Shown one piece after another: positions 26,280-35,726 of a stretch of 64,000 bases of DNA. The notes under the pieces were generated by a model, which did no database searches, had not been told where the DNA came from, and worked only from the letters and a program-made list of their open reading frames with translations. The stretch's first letter is position 1. Every line of letters starts with the position of its first letter. Source of the stretch: Paraburkholderia sp. BL9I2N2 (GTDB taxonomy: Bacteria; Pseudomonadota; Gammaproteobacteria; Burkholderiales; Burkholderiaceae); NCBI RefSeq assembly GCF_004339745.1, contig NZ_SMGP01000002.1:1178001-1242000 (forward strand). The letters are read 5' to 3'. The translations under genes and the position numbers were made by a program.

Positions 26280-27740
26280 ATGCTACCCAAACACCTCCTT
26301 GCTGCGGTAATTGTCGCCAGCTTCTCGGCGGGTTGCGCTGTCGGCCCCGACTATGTCCGGCCCGATGTAGCCATGCCGGACCATTTCCATGGCCAGGCCG
26401 CGGTAGATCACCGGCAGGCGGCGGCGAGCGCAGACCTGGTCACGTGGTGGACGGGTTTCGGCGATCCGCAACTGACGCGATTCGTCGCGCTTGCGCTGGA
26501 GCAGAACCTCGACCTCGCGCAGGCATCCGCGCGCGTCTTGCAGGCGCGCGCGGGACTTGGGGCGGCGAATGCCGCGCTGCTGCCTTCTGGCAATGTCAGT
26601 GGACAGGCTGCCCGGGTCTACCAGTCGGTTGAAACTCCGCTGGGACGCGTCCTGGACTCAACACCTGGTTTCGATCGCTACGGCAACGACTACGAGGCCA
26701 ATTTCAACGCGAGCTGGGAACTGGATGTGTTTGGTGGCCTGCGTCGCGGGCGGGAAGCGGCAGTTGCCGATTATCAGGCTTCAGAGGCCGGCGAGATGGC
26801 CGCGCGCCTGGCTGTGGCAGCACAGACGGCCGACATCTACATCACCATTCGTGGATTGCAGGCTCGTTTGCAGGTGGCCCGCAAGCAGTTGCAGACGCAG
26901 CAGGATCTGCTCTCGACCATCGAGCTTTTGTATGGGAAAGGCCTGGCGGCCGATCTTCAGGTAAGCCAGGCTGAAGGCGCGCTGGCGCAGGTGCAGGCAT
27001 CCATCCCGGTCTTGGAGGCCGGCCTGGATGCGGCGATGAACTCGCTGGATGTGATGCTAGGCTCACAGCCCGGCACGCATCGGGCGGAACTGCTCGAGGG
27101 TGCTGATATCCCAGCCGCCCCGCGAATTGCAGGCACCGGCTCGCCTCGCGAGTTGCTCAGGCGTCGGCCCGATCTGATAGTGGCTGAGCGTCGCCTTGCT
27201 GCATCCAACGCGCGTATTGGCGTGGCAGTCGCTGAGTATTATCCCAAGCTGTCGCTTAGTGGCCTGATCGGGAGCGCTACTTCAGTAGCTAGCGGCAATC
27301 TGTTCAGTAGCGGCGCCGCTCAGGCCTCTGGCGTGTTGGGGCTGCGCTGGCGTCTGTTCGATTTCGGCCGCATCAATGCCCAGATCAATGAGGCCAAAGG
27401 CCAGGACGCCGAGATGCTCGCCGCGTACCGGCTTGCTGCATTGCACGCAACGGAGGACGTCGAGAATTCTTTCTCTGCGCTCGAGAAGCGCGAGGAGCAG
27501 GCTGCCGTTCTCGCGCAGGGTGTGAACTCGCTGGGCCGGGCGCGAGCCGCCTCGTTTGCGGCCTACCAGAAAGGTGTCGTCAGCCTGATCGAGGTCCTGC
27601 AGGCCGATCAAAGCTTGCTGCGCGCATCCGACGAGCGGGTGCAGGCGCAAACGGAATCGGCGCGCGCAGCGGTCGCTGCATTCAAGGCACTCGGCGGAGG
27701 GTGGCAACCCGCCGATCCTCAGGCCGTTGCAAGCCGATAG
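26280..27740 (+). CDS. RND efflux outer-membrane channel lipoprotein (NodT/OprM type)
   Basis: A 486-residue outer-membrane factor. Lipoprotein signal MLPKHLLAAVIVASFSAGC, then CAVGPDYVRPDV, the classic OprM/NodT start. Two repeats of the TolC-like helical fold: WWTGFGDPQLTRFVALALEQ with LDLAQASARVLQARAGLG in the first half, and RRRPDLIVAERRLAASNARI with AEYYPKLSLSG in the second. ATG 26280 is chosen because it opens the lipoprotein signal; the frame to 26181 overlaps tetR. It is divergent from tetR and should complete the tripartite pump. Confidence 0.93.
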   Translation: MLPKHLLAAVIVASFSAGCAVGPDYVRPDVAMPDHFHGQAAVDHRQAAASADLVTWWTGFGDPQLTRFVALALEQNLDLAQASARVLQARAGLGAANAALLPSGNVSGQAARVYQSVETPLGRVLDSTPGFDRYGNDYEANFNASWELDVFGGLRRGREAAVADYQASEAGEMAARLAVAAQTADIYITIRGLQARLQVARKQLQTQQDLLSTIELLYGKGLAADLQVSQAEGALAQVQASIPVLEAGLDAAMNSLDVMLGSQPGTHRAELLEGADIPAAPRIAGTGSPRELLRRRPDLIVAERRLAASNARIGVAVAEYYPKLSLSGLIGSATSVASGNLFSSGAAQASGVLGLRWRLFDFGRINAQINEAKGQDAEMLAAYRLAALHATEDVENSFSALEKREEQAAVLAQGVNSLGRARAASFAAYQKGVVSLIEVLQADQSLLRASDERVQAQTESARAAVAAFKALGGGWQPADPQAVASR

Positions 27741-28201
27741 CACCACCGCCCTGGGCCGGCTGCAGCCGGCACGCTCGTTTGCAGAGGCTTCCTCCGACAG
27801 TCGGGACGCTGTTTCCGGCGCCTGCCGATGCGCAGTGCGCACGACAGGCAAGTGACCGTTGGTAATTCGAGAACGGCCACAACTAGTGCAATGACCTGAC
27901 TGACGGAAACGGGTCGTGCTGCGTCCGTCCGCTCTTTAAACTCATCGCTGGAAAGCGGCTAGTCGGCAGTGCCTACTCCCCACCCTAACTCGCCGTTCAG
28001 CCTTTCCGTGACCTGAACAGCCGCTCCCGAGCGGTATAACGGGCTCTCAGGGATGCCGCCCTGCCTGCTAATGCTCAGGACGCGCTGAAAGGCTGCTGCC
28101 GGTCAAGCCGGCGCTCACCGACCGCGCACGGGTTTTGAAGCCAATCGGCTGCCACTATCCTTTGCTCCCAGCGGTGGGTGTCCCGAGCCCTCGAATGCCG
28201 T
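27741..28201. other. Gap between efflux channel and SDR gene
   Basis: About 460 bases between two convergent genes. A 16-base palindrome gccggctgcagccggc near 27755 follows the channel gene and might act as a weak terminator, without a T-tract. No gene is supported. Confidence 0.4.
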
Positions 28202-28972
28202 TCAAACCGCGCCTGCCCCCCATGCGAGGAATCCACCGTCCACCGGAAGCACGATCCCGTTCGTATATCCAGCTTCCTCCGACGCCAGGTAGCAGACGGC
28301 TGCGGCGATTTCCGACGTTGTGCCGTATCGCTTCATCGGAATCGCATTTGAGTATTCGGCACGGAAGTCTTCGCTGTGGAGCGCCTTAGTCATCGGTGTA
28401 TCAACTGGACCCGGGGCGATTGCGTTAGCGGTGATGCCGTAGTCACAGAGTTCCACCGCCATCTGGCGCGTTAAAGCGATGACAGCGCCTTTCGACGTGC
28501 CGTAGGCCGTGCGTCCCCTACCGACCGCTCGCATGCCGGCCACCGATGCTATATTGATAATGCGGCCCCAGCGGTTCTTAACCATCAGACGCGCGGCATG
28601 TTGGGAGCATAGAAACGCGCCAGTTACATTGACCTGCATGGTTTTGAGAAACGTGTCGAGGGGATAGTCTATGAATGGCACCAGCTTGGCAATGCCGGCG
28701 CCGTTCACCAACACGTCACAACGCCCGTGCGTCTTGTCGATCGCATCGAACGCAGCGGCAATCGATTCGGCGCTTGAGACATCCATCTCCGTAGCCGAAA
28801 CTGACAGGCCCGCGCGCCGCAAGTTTGACGCCGCTTCCTCTGCGGCGTTCTTATTGATATCGGCGAGAACGACGTGATAACCCCGTTTTGCAAGCTGTTC
28901 TGCTGAATCTACACCGATGCCCATTGCGCCGCCCGTGACTACTGCAACGCGGCTTGCGTCTTTTTGCTCCAT
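28202..28972 (-). CDS. SDR-family dehydrogenase of the RLP-kinase island
   Basis: A 256-residue classical SDR: TGGAMGIG cofactor loop, LADINKN after beta-2 (Asp favours NAD), NGAGIAKLVPF, catalytic Ser in INIASVAGM and YGTSK with Tyr and Lys, and a C-terminal YTNGIVLPVDGGFLAWG. ATG 28972 is preferred over GTG 28981 because GGTGGAG then serves as the ribosome site. It is transcribed in the same direction as the LysR gene and away from the RLP. It may oxidise the acid-sugar or polyol substrate of the pathway; the substrate is not readable. Confidence 0.87.
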   Translation of the reverse strand: MEQKDASRVAVVTGGAMGIGVDSAEQLAKRGYHVVLADINKNAAEEAASNLRRAGLSVSATEMDVSSAESIAAAFDAIDKTHGRCDVLVNGAGIAKLVPFIDYPLDTFLKTMQVNVTGAFLCSQHAARLMVKNRWGRIINIASVAGMRAVGRGRTAYGTSKGAVIALTRQMAVELCDYGITANAIAPGPVDTPMTKALHSEDFRAEYSNAIPMKRYGTTSEIAAAVCYLASEEAGYTNGIVLPVDGGFLAWGAGAV

Positions 28973-29179
28973 CTGCTCCACCTTGTCCCTTTTGATGTCA
29001 GTCCGCTAGCGGCATCGACAGGATGCCCGTAAGCGTAGAACGACGGCGCTGCGCGCCATCCCGTGTGGAGATTATTGGAGCCTAAGCGGACACGGTCAAA
29101 GGATAATAAGGCCGCACATCGTGAAAAAAAGTCACACTAAGTTATGCAGATCGCTGCGAGAAAACAGGCCGATGAGGCT

Positions 29180-30058
29180 TCATCCTTCCATTTGCTGTAG
29201 CTCGTTCCTTAGCCATTCCACCAAGGCGACGGTTTTCGACTGACTCGCCGCGTGAGGAGCAACCCACAGCACAATACTTACAGGTCCTGGGACGAAGCCG
29301 AACGGCGCGACAAGACCAGCGGAGTCCAGTTCGTCTCGGACAAGCATTCTCGGCACTGCAGCGACTCCCAATCCGCATTTAGCGGCTTGGATCTGAAGAT
29401 AAAAATGATCGAACGATTCAGCGATCTCGGGTGGGTTTTCGAGCACAGTCGAGGTCGCCTTAAACCAGTCGACCCACGCGGACGGTCGCGTATTGGTTGC
29501 TAGAAGCCGCGCCCGCTCAAGGTCGCTCGGTTTTTCGATCCGGTTTGTTTGCATGTACTCCGGGGCGCACACTGCGCCGATCCATTCCTCAATCAACGGT
29601 ATCGGGGTGACGCCTTTTGGCACCGGGATGGATGAGAGCCGAATTGCCACCGTTATCTTGTCTCGGGTGAAGTCGATTTCGCCATGACTGGTGTTGAAAC
29701 TCAGCTCAAGCGATGGGATCGCATTTTTCAGCTTTGAGAGGCGCGGCAGCAGCCAGTACATCATGATCGAGGCCGAGCATGAGAGCGTCAACGGCCCGGG
29801 CTTCAGCTGATCGACGGTCCTTTGTATAAGGTTGAACGCCACGCTCAGGCCTTCGGCCAACTGCGCCCCTTCAGGCGTCGGCTCAGTCGCGTGCGCATTT
29901 CGTGACAGCAGTAGCAGGCCCAGCTGGTCTTCAAGCGCGCGGATATGTCTGCTGACCGCACCATGAGTGACGCTGAGCTCGTCGGCAGCGGCACCGAAGC
30001 TCCGAAGGCGAGCTGTGGCTTCAAAGGCGCGCAGCGCATTCAACGATAGACGAGGCAC
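29180..30058 (-). CDS. LysR-family regulator, GcvA-like
   Basis: A 292-residue regulator. N-terminal helix-turn-helix PRLSLNALRAFEATARLRSF, with AAADELSVTHGAVSRHIRAL following, typical of the GcvA/AmpR branch. A periplasmic-binding-type sensor domain fills residues ~90-290. GTG 30058 is the start, with AGGAG 5 bases upstream. It is divergent from the RuBisCO-like gene, and a dyad-bearing promoter lies between them, so it most likely controls that operon in response to the sugar-acid substrate. Confidence 0.9.
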   Translation of the reverse strand: MPRLSLNALRAFEATARLRSFGAAADELSVTHGAVSRHIRALEDQLGLLLLSRNAHATEPTPEGAQLAEGLSVAFNLIQRTVDQLKPGPLTLSCSASIMMYWLLPRLSKLKNAIPSLELSFNTSHGEIDFTRDKITVAIRLSSIPVPKGVTPIPLIEEWIGAVCAPEYMQTNRIEKPSDLERARLLATNTRPSAWVDWFKATSTVLENPPEIAESFDHFYLQIQAAKCGLGVAAVPRMLVRDELDSAGLVAPFGFVPGPVSIVLWVAPHAASQSKTVALVEWLRNELQQMEG

Positions 30059-30140
30059 GTGGGCTCCTGTGGGCCCGAGGCCCAGTGCTGATGGAAGTGG
30101 CCTATTGTGAGTTTTTCGCTCCGCGTCGAGAAATCATATC

Positions 30141-30171
30141 GTTTGATGTCGCGAGTCGTCAAACCTATATT
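30141..30171 (+). promoter_or_regulatory. Promoter and dyad for the RuBisCO-like protein operon
   Basis: -35 TTGATG (30143-30148), exactly 17-bp spacer, -10 TATATT (30166-30171). An inverted repeat GTTTGATG-N8-CGTCAAAC (30141-30148 and 30157-30164, 7 of 8 positions paired) overlaps the -35 and spacer, a plausible LysR-type or local repressor site. The RLP start is about 90 bases downstream. Confidence 0.55.
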
Positions 30172-30260
30172 CTGGACATCCCCCGGTTTAAGCGCATGCG
30201 TCACACGATACGTCCATGCGCCCGGTTTCAGGTCTAATACCCCAGGACGCAGAGTCGAAC

Positions 30261-31538
30261 ATGGTCGAAACCTCCAGTCAAAGAGCGGAATTCACTGCGC
30301 GCTATTTTGTTGAAAGCTCAGTACCGATTGCAAAAGCCGCCGAGGTCATTGCCGGCGAACAGTCGAGCGGAACGTTTCTCGCGCTCCCGGGAGAAACTGA
30401 TGCGCTAAAAAATCGTGCCCGGGCTCGTGTGGTGAAGGTCGATTCGCACCCCCCCGTTCTCGAGCCGTCGCTGCGCAGCGCTCACGTCGAACGCAAGGGT
30501 CCGCCGAGCGTCTATTACCGAGGCGAGATCGAGATCGCCTTCCCGGTGGACAACATTGGCGCGAATCTGCCCACCCTTTTATCGACTGTTGCAGGCAACC
30601 TGTTTGAGTTAGGTGAAGTGACAGGGCTGCGCCTGCTTGACGTCGATCTACCAGCAACGTACGCGGCACAATTCCCCGGCCCTCAATTCGGTATTGGCGG
30701 AACCCGTGACTTCGCCAAGGTCTACGACAGACCAATGATCGGGACGATCATCAAGCCGAGCATCGGCTTGCTTCCGGAGCAGACGGCGGAAATCGTCGAT
30801 AGCCTTTGCGCCGCCGACATTGACTTCATCAAGGATGACGAACTGCTCGCCGATCCCGCATACGCGAGCTTTGATGAGCGGCTCGCAGCCGTCATGCCGG
30901 TCTTGCATCGACACGCCGACCGCATGGGTCGCATGCCGATGTACGCGATCAACATCTCCGGCACAATCGACGAGATGCTCCACCGACACGATGCGGTTCT
31001 GCGGGCCGGCGGTACGTGCGTGATGGTTTCCATTAATTGGGTCGGTTTTGCTGGCGTCGAGCATCTTCGCAAGCATGCCCAAGTACCTATCCACGGCCAT
31101 CGCAACGGCTGGGGGGCGTTCACACGCTGTCCGGAACTCGGGTTCTCCTTTCAGGCGTTTCAGAAGTTGTGGCGACTTGCCGGAGTAGATCATCTGCACG
31201 TCAACGGCATTCGCAGCAAATTCTGGGAGCCAGATACATCCGTCATCGATTCGGCCCGTGCCTGCCTGGTACCGTTCGCGGGTGTGCAGCCGCTAATGCC
31301 GGTTTTTTCGTCGGGCCAGTGGGCGTCTCAAGCTCCTGACCTTTACGCTCAACTGGGCTCCGTGGACCTGATGCATCTGGCCGGTGGCGGAATCATCGGA
31401 CATCCGCACGGAATCGCCGCGGGTGTTGCCAGTATGCGGGAAGGGTGGGAAGCGGCAGTCGAAGGAGTAGATCTGAAAACCTTCGCGGAGTCCCGGCCTG
31501 CACTGCGTGCTGCCCTGTCTCACTTCCAATCGGCGTGA
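30261..31538 (+). CDS. RuBisCO-like protein (type IV RLP), 3-oxo-isoapionate-4-phosphate-type enzyme
   Basis: A 425-residue RuBisCO large-chain homologue. Conserved elements: GTIIKPSIGL with Lys165 (RuBisCO K175), DFIKDDE with Lys191 as the carbamylation site and Asp193/Glu194 as Mg ligands, HGHRNGWGA (His280, Arg281), a substituted loop 6 GIRSKFWE instead of GKLEGE, SSGQW instead of SGGxH, and GGGIIGHPHG. The metal centre is intact but substrate-side loops differ, so this is not a carboxylase; no small subunit is nearby. It is followed after 6 bases by a DUF1537 kinase. That pairing is known from D-apionate catabolism, where RLPs act on 3-oxo-isoapionate 4-phosphate either as decarboxylase (OiaX) or transcarboxylase/hydrolase (OiaT). 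Which one cannot be told here. ATG 30261 is used; an upstream ATG 30216 lacks similarity. Confidence 0.88.
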   Translation: MVETSSQRAEFTARYFVESSVPIAKAAEVIAGEQSSGTFLALPGETDALKNRARARVVKVDSHPPVLEPSLRSAHVERKGPPSVYYRGEIEIAFPVDNIGANLPTLLSTVAGNLFELGEVTGLRLLDVDLPATYAAQFPGPQFGIGGTRDFAKVYDRPMIGTIIKPSIGLLPEQTAEIVDSLCAADIDFIKDDELLADPAYASFDERLAAVMPVLHRHADRMGRMPMYAINISGTIDEMLHRHDAVLRAGGTCVMVSINWVGFAGVEHLRKHAQVPIHGHRNGWGAFTRCPELGFSFQAFQKLWRLAGVDHLHVNGIRSKFWEPDTSVIDSARACLVPFAGVQPLMPVFSSGQWASQAPDLYAQLGSVDLMHLAGGGIIGHPHGIAAGVASMREGWEAAVEGVDLKTFAESRPALRAALSHFQSA

Positions 31539-31544
31539 TCCGAG

Positions 31545-32954
31545 ATGAGTGCAAAATCCGAACAAACGGACGCAGCATTGCGTCTGGCTTTCTACGGCGA
31601 CGACTTTACCGGATCGACTGACGCTCTGGAAGTCCTGGCTTTCGCGGGGCTGCGGTGCGCCCTTTTCCTGAAAGCGCCTTCGTCCGAAAAACTATCGCAA
31701 CTCGGCGGATTTGATGCGATCGGTGTCGCAGGTGACAGTCGAGGGATGAGTCCGTCCGAAATGGAAGCATCCCTTCCATCGGTATTCGAGGCTCTGCGCG
31801 ACCTGAATGCCCCGATCCTTCACTACAAAGTGTGTTCAACTTTCGATAGCGGACCGACGATAGGAAGCATCGGAAAAGCTCTGGAGATAGCCCGCGCTGG
31901 AATCATCAGTACGCCAGTTCCGATTGTTGCCGGTACTCCAGCATTAAAACGCTACTGCGCGTTTGGCAACCTGTTTGCCCGATCCGGTACCGACAACAAG
32001 ACTTATCGAATCGATCGCCATCCGATCATGAGCGTCCATCCGGTCACACCGATGATGGAAGGAGATCTTCTGCGCCATCTGGCGCTGCAGACAGACCTGC
32101 CTCTCTCCGGAATCTTCCTGCCCAGTCTGGAAGGCGCTCGAGAAGAAATAGACCGGGCGTGGTCGGAAGCAACTTCAACCGGCGACTCGGGAATCTTGCT
32201 CGATTCAGTCACGGAACGTCATCTGACCGAAGTCGGTCGCATCCTTGACGGCTATGCTTCAACGGTCGGTCCCATATTTACCATTGGCTCGTCCGGGGTC
32301 GAGTATGCGCTGACCCAATGGTGGCGTGAACTCGGGAAGCTTCCCAATACGCAGCGATATTACGACCATATCGCGCCCACGAGTCAAATTCTTGCCATCT
32401 CCGGCAGTGCGTCACCACTGTCTTCCGCACAGATTGACACGGCGATCGCGGCAGGCTTCGCCGAGATTGCCATCGACGCAAAAGCGCTTGTTCGAGAAGA
32501 CTCCTGGCAGCAAACAGCTCAAGATATCGTCGGCCGCACGATTGCGCTGCTCAGCGACGGGCGCAGTGTCATCATGCACACCGCCCGCGGGCCGCGCGAT
32601 ACACGCATCGCCGAAATGCTTGAGTACTTCACCGCCGACGGACTGACCCAGGACGACGCTCGGCATCAAGGCGGTCGATTGCTAGGCCAACGGCTTGGCG
32701 CAGTCGCGAATGCTGTTCTTGAGGCCACTCATTTGCGCCGCCTGGTTCTCTCAGGCGGTGATACGTCGAGTCAAGTGACACAAGTTCTTGGGCCCGACGC
32801 GCTTGAGATTGATGGCCGCCTCGCCGCAGGCGCGCCATTGTGCCGTGTGCTTTCCGATAAGTCTCATTTGCGAAACCTTCAGCTTGCCCTCAAGGGCGGC
32901 CAGATGGGCGACGAAAACTTCTTCGTCCTCGCACGGGATGGCACCACAAGATAA
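31545..32954 (+). CDS. DUF1537 four-carbon-acid-sugar kinase family protein (OiaK-like)
   Basis: A 469-residue kinase. The N-terminal substrate domain opens with RLAFYGDDFTGSTDALEVL and contains HYKVCSTFDSGPTIGS; the C-terminal nucleotide-binding domain has LSGGDTSSQV and the terminal LKGGQMGDENFF. Members phosphorylate C4 acid sugars, and one branch phosphorylates 3-oxo-isoapionate. The gene starts 6 bases after the RLP stop, so the two are one transcript and the kinase product is probably the RLP substrate. Length and motifs are normal for the family. Confidence 0.9.
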   Translation: MSAKSEQTDAALRLAFYGDDFTGSTDALEVLAFAGLRCALFLKAPSSEKLSQLGGFDAIGVAGDSRGMSPSEMEASLPSVFEALRDLNAPILHYKVCSTFDSGPTIGSIGKALEIARAGIISTPVPIVAGTPALKRYCAFGNLFARSGTDNKTYRIDRHPIMSVHPVTPMMEGDLLRHLALQTDLPLSGIFLPSLEGAREEIDRAWSEATSTGDSGILLDSVTERHLTEVGRILDGYASTVGPIFTIGSSGVEYALTQWWRELGKLPNTQRYYDHIAPTSQILAISGSASPLSSAQIDTAIAAGFAEIAIDAKALVREDSWQQTAQDIVGRTIALLSDGRSVIMHTARGPRDTRIAEMLEYFTADGLTQDDARHQGGRLLGQRLGAVANAVLEATHLRRLVLSGGDTSSQVTQVLGPDALEIDGRLAAGAPLCRVLSDKSHLRNLQLALKGGQMGDENFFVLARDGTTR

Positions 32955-33284
32955 TCGCCACGCCCCGCGGCGAGGACACACTTTTTTCACGCCGAAAAGT
33001 AGATGCTAACGGCGACGGCGACCTAAAGCGCGTTCCCGTTGGTCAATCAAGAACGTCGGACAACGGTCCGACGCTTCGGCGATTGCGAACAGGAGGACCT
33101 TGGCACGGAGTCACGCGCAGCAAGTCTCGATCGCATAGGTTCCCTGTACAGATCGAGACCGACTGCAATGTCGTCACATCGGAAGGCGGTGGTTGCTCGC
33201 TTACCCGAGCGGCCTCATCTCCGGCCCGCTTCGATTCCTCGTCCCTTCCGCACCAAATCTTCCGCAACCTGAGAATCTTCATCG
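32955..33284. other. Gap between kinase and pyruvate kinase genes
   Basis: About 330 bases. A weak stem cgcc-N9-ggcg followed by acacactttttt (32958-32990) just after the DUF1537 stop could be a terminator, which would make pyruvate kinase a separate unit. No gene is supported in the rest. Confidence 0.35.
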
Positions 33285-34697
33285 ATGAATAGAAACCGTT
33301 CCACGAAAATCCTTGCGACGCTCGGACCATCAAGCTCCGCCGAAAGCCTGATTGAGAGCCTGTATGTGTCCGGCGCCGATGTTTTCAGATTGAACATGAG
33401 CCATGGCAGCCATGCGGAACAGGCTCAGCGACTGCAAGCAATTCGCCGTATCGAGGCCCGGCATGGTCGTCCGATCGGCGTGCTGCTCGATCTGCAAGGG
33501 CCGAAGCTGCGTGTGGCGCGGTTCAAAGATGGGAAAGTCGATCTGCGGCCAGGACAGACCTTCAGCTTTGACCTTGATAGCGCGCCCGGTGACGAGTCGA
33601 GGGTCTGTCTCCCGCACCCGGAAATCTTCGCAGTCGCGGCGATCGGCGATACTTTGCTTGCCAACGACGGCCTGCTGAGGTTCAAGATTGTCGATACGTC
33701 GCTTACCCGTATGACCACGGAAGTTGTCATCGGCGGCATCCTTTCGGACCGAAAAGGCGTCAACGTCCCGAGCGTGGTCCTCCCCATTCCGGCACTGACC
33801 GAAAAGGACAGGCAAGACCTCCAATTCGGTTTGGAACAAGGAGTAGAGTGGATCGCACTGTCTTTTGTGCAGCGGGCAGACGACGTGCGCGAAGCGCGTA
33901 ATCTGATCAAAGGCCGGGCTGCGATTATAGCCAAGATCGAGAAGCCATCCGCCGTGGATTCGATCGAGGAGATTATTGAGGCTTCCGACGCAATCATGAT
34001 TGCGCGTGGCGATATGGGTGTTGAATTGCCGCCCGAGGAAGTCCCGGTAATCCAGAAGCGGATCGTGGGTTTATGCCGGGAGGCCGGAAAGCCTGTCGTT
34101 GTAGCAACGCAGATGCTGGAGTCGATGGTGAACTCTGCCGTGCCCACGCGAGCAGAGACGTCCGACGTAGCGACGGCCGTTTTTGACGGTGCCGATGCCG
34201 TTATGTTGTCCGCGGAGTCCGCGTCAGGTGCCTTTCCAGTCCAAGCCGTTTCGATGATGAATCGTATTATCGAGCACACAGAGAATGCGCCGTCGTATCG
34301 CCAACTGCTGAAAGCAGTCAGGCCGCCCGCCTCTGCTGACGCACCGGGTGCGATCAGCGCAGCGATCTTTACCGTCACGTCAATGTTGCCGGTCGCAGCA
34401 ATCATCGCCTACACCACTTCCGGCGCGACTGCCGCGCGGATTGCTCGCGAACGGCCAGCCGCCCGCATCCTGTCGCTCACTCCTGATGAAGCCGTTGCGC
34501 GTCAACTTACGTTGACTTGGGGTGCCTGTCCTTTACATGTCGACGATGCGGAGAACGTGGAAGATATGGTCACGAAAGCCACGGCGGCAGCGCATCGGAT
34601 CGGTGTCGACCGCCGCAAACCGCTCCTGATCGCAGCAGGTGTCCCGTTTGGCACGCCCGGCATCAGTAATCTGCTGAGAATCGTCTACCCTTCCTGA
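33285..34697 (+). CDS. pyk: Pyruvate kinase
   Basis: A 470-residue enzyme converting PEP and ADP to pyruvate and ATP. N-terminal TKILATLGPSS, VFRLNMSHGSH, barrel motif IIAKIEKPSAVDSIEEII with the catalytic Lys in IAKIEKP, IMIARGDMGVELPPEEVPVI, and GKPVVVATQMLESMVNSAVP. The C-terminal allosteric-type domain is present. The length is that of ordinary bacterial type I/II enzymes. No strong ribosome site precedes ATG 33285. Its place in a sugar-acid island suggests a pathway-dedicated isozyme, reasonable if the RLP step releases 3-phosphoglycerate. Confidence 0.93.
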   Translation: MNRNRSTKILATLGPSSSAESLIESLYVSGADVFRLNMSHGSHAEQAQRLQAIRRIEARHGRPIGVLLDLQGPKLRVARFKDGKVDLRPGQTFSFDLDSAPGDESRVCLPHPEIFAVAAIGDTLLANDGLLRFKIVDTSLTRMTTEVVIGGILSDRKGVNVPSVVLPIPALTEKDRQDLQFGLEQGVEWIALSFVQRADDVREARNLIKGRAAIIAKIEKPSAVDSIEEIIEASDAIMIARGDMGVELPPEEVPVIQKRIVGLCREAGKPVVVATQMLESMVNSAVPTRAETSDVATAVFDGADAVMLSAESASGAFPVQAVSMMNRIIEHTENAPSYRQLLKAVRPPASADAPGAISAAIFTVTSMLPVAAIIAYTTSGATAARIARERPAARILSLTPDEAVARQLTLTWGACPLHVDDAENVEDMVTKATAAAHRIGVDRRKPLLIAAGVPFGTPGISNLLRIVYPS

Positions 34698-34775
34698 TCT
34701 TTCATTCATACGTCAGGGCATGGGGGCGCGCTGCGCCGGGCCCCCATGAGTTTCGGCAAGGCGCAGGTATCCGCC

Positions 34776-35261
34776 ATGGTAACGAAAGCACGGAATCTCA
34801 AAAAACCACGACGCGGACCGGCGCTGTCCAAACAGATGCTGCTTCCGCTTCCCTTGCCGCTTGTCAAAGACCTGTCTCTAGTCTCGCACCTTGCCCTCGC
34901 TTCATTTCAATCCGGCCACGGCAGCCAGCGTCTCCTATATCAACTCATCCGAACAACATACCTCTCACATTTGATGTGGAACGAGGGGCTGGGTGCCGGC
35001 GACTATCAGCTTTACTGCGACGCTGAGCGCGAGATGGAGGCCATCGCGGCTGTTCACGCAGGCGGCGGGCCGTGGACACTCAGTGAGGACGCTAGCTCTA
35101 TACTCGAGAAGATCGTATGTATCTACGACGTCCAGCTTGGCGGCATATCCGGGGGGCTTTTCACACGATGCCAGGCTAGGTTGGAACAACTCCTTGGCAT
35201 GTTGGTAGTCAGCTCCGGTGAAGCCTTGCTGCAGCATGAGCGAATCCAGGAGCGCCGATAA
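34776..35261 (+). CDS. Hypothetical protein of a Burkholderia-type helical family
   Basis: About 161 residues from ATG 34776 (an earlier ATG 34746 is in frame). The N-terminus is basic with RRGPALSKQMLLPLPLPLVK, followed by helical segments (SLVSHLALASFQSGHGSQRL) and ILEKIVCIYDVQLGGIS. I recall similar RGPA..LLPLP proteins annotated in Burkholderia as Fis-family regulators, but no Fis helix-turn-helix is visible, so that label is not adopted. Function unknown. Confidence 0.55.
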   Translation: MVTKARNLKKPRRGPALSKQMLLPLPLPLVKDLSLVSHLALASFQSGHGSQRLLYQLIRTTYLSHLMWNEGLGAGDYQLYCDAEREMEAIAAVHAGGGPWTLSEDASSILEKIVCIYDVQLGGISGGLFTRCQARLEQLLGMLVVSSGEALLQHERIQERR

Positions 35262-35520
35262 AACTACGAGGGACTGATCTGCCATCCGGCATATCGTATC
35301 GGCCGGCGCAGGCGAGCTTGTTGAAGGCACCGTTCTGTTCTCTTGTTCCGCAACTTGATACTGGCGGGAACGCACTGACGCCGTGTCCAGTCCGCGCTGA
35401 CGATAGTTGCTTCCCACCATCTCATGGCCTTATCAGCTTATCAACATCGCCACGATCGCCTGATGCCCCGAAGCGACGTCATCGGCATAGGGGACGGCCA
35501 TGAGGCCGTACCCCTGCCAC

Positions 35521-35554
35521 ACCACCCGGCATGCAGGTCCGCACCGGGCGGTTC
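35521..35554 (-). ncRNA. Group II intron domain V
   Basis: Exactly 34 nt on the minus strand. Lower stem accgcccgg pairs with ccgggtggt (one G-U), a short bulge with an inner tgc/gca pairing, and a terminal loop. The triad position reads CGC, as in class C introns, rather than AGC. Domain VI-like pairing (ggggtacggcc with ggccgtcccc) follows at 35512-35490. Confidence 0.65.
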
Positions 35555-35566
35555 GAGAAGTTAAGG

Positions 35567-35726
35567 TTATAAGAGTCGAGGCACGCCCAGCCGATCGAAG
35601 TATGCGATGGTCAGCACGCTGTTGAGCAGCCGGTCGCTATTCGCCACCATCGACGACTGTTCGCCGCCACGGGGCGCAACGTCAGCCGATGCCCCCACCG
35701 CACGCAGTTCCCGGTAGATGGTCATG
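35567..35726 (-). pseudogene. 3' fragment of a group II intron reverse transcriptase/maturase
   Basis: The frame reads MTIYRELRAVGASADVAPRG, then SMVANSDRLLNSVLTIAY and FDRLGVPRLL before the stop at 35567. DRLLNSVLTIAYFDRLGVPR is the ending of a common LtrA-type maturase. The reverse-transcriptase fingers, palm (YADD) and most of the X domain are absent. Confidence 0.75.

Noticed and set aside
30261..31538. Reading the RuBisCO homologue as a CO2-fixing enzyme
   Set aside because: Loop 6 and the phosphate-binding motifs are changed, no small subunit or phosphoribulokinase is nearby, and the kinase partner points to sugar-acid metabolism.
34776..35261. Fis-family regulator label
   Set aside because: Similar proteins carry that name in some annotations, but the C-terminal Fis helix-turn-helix is absent here.
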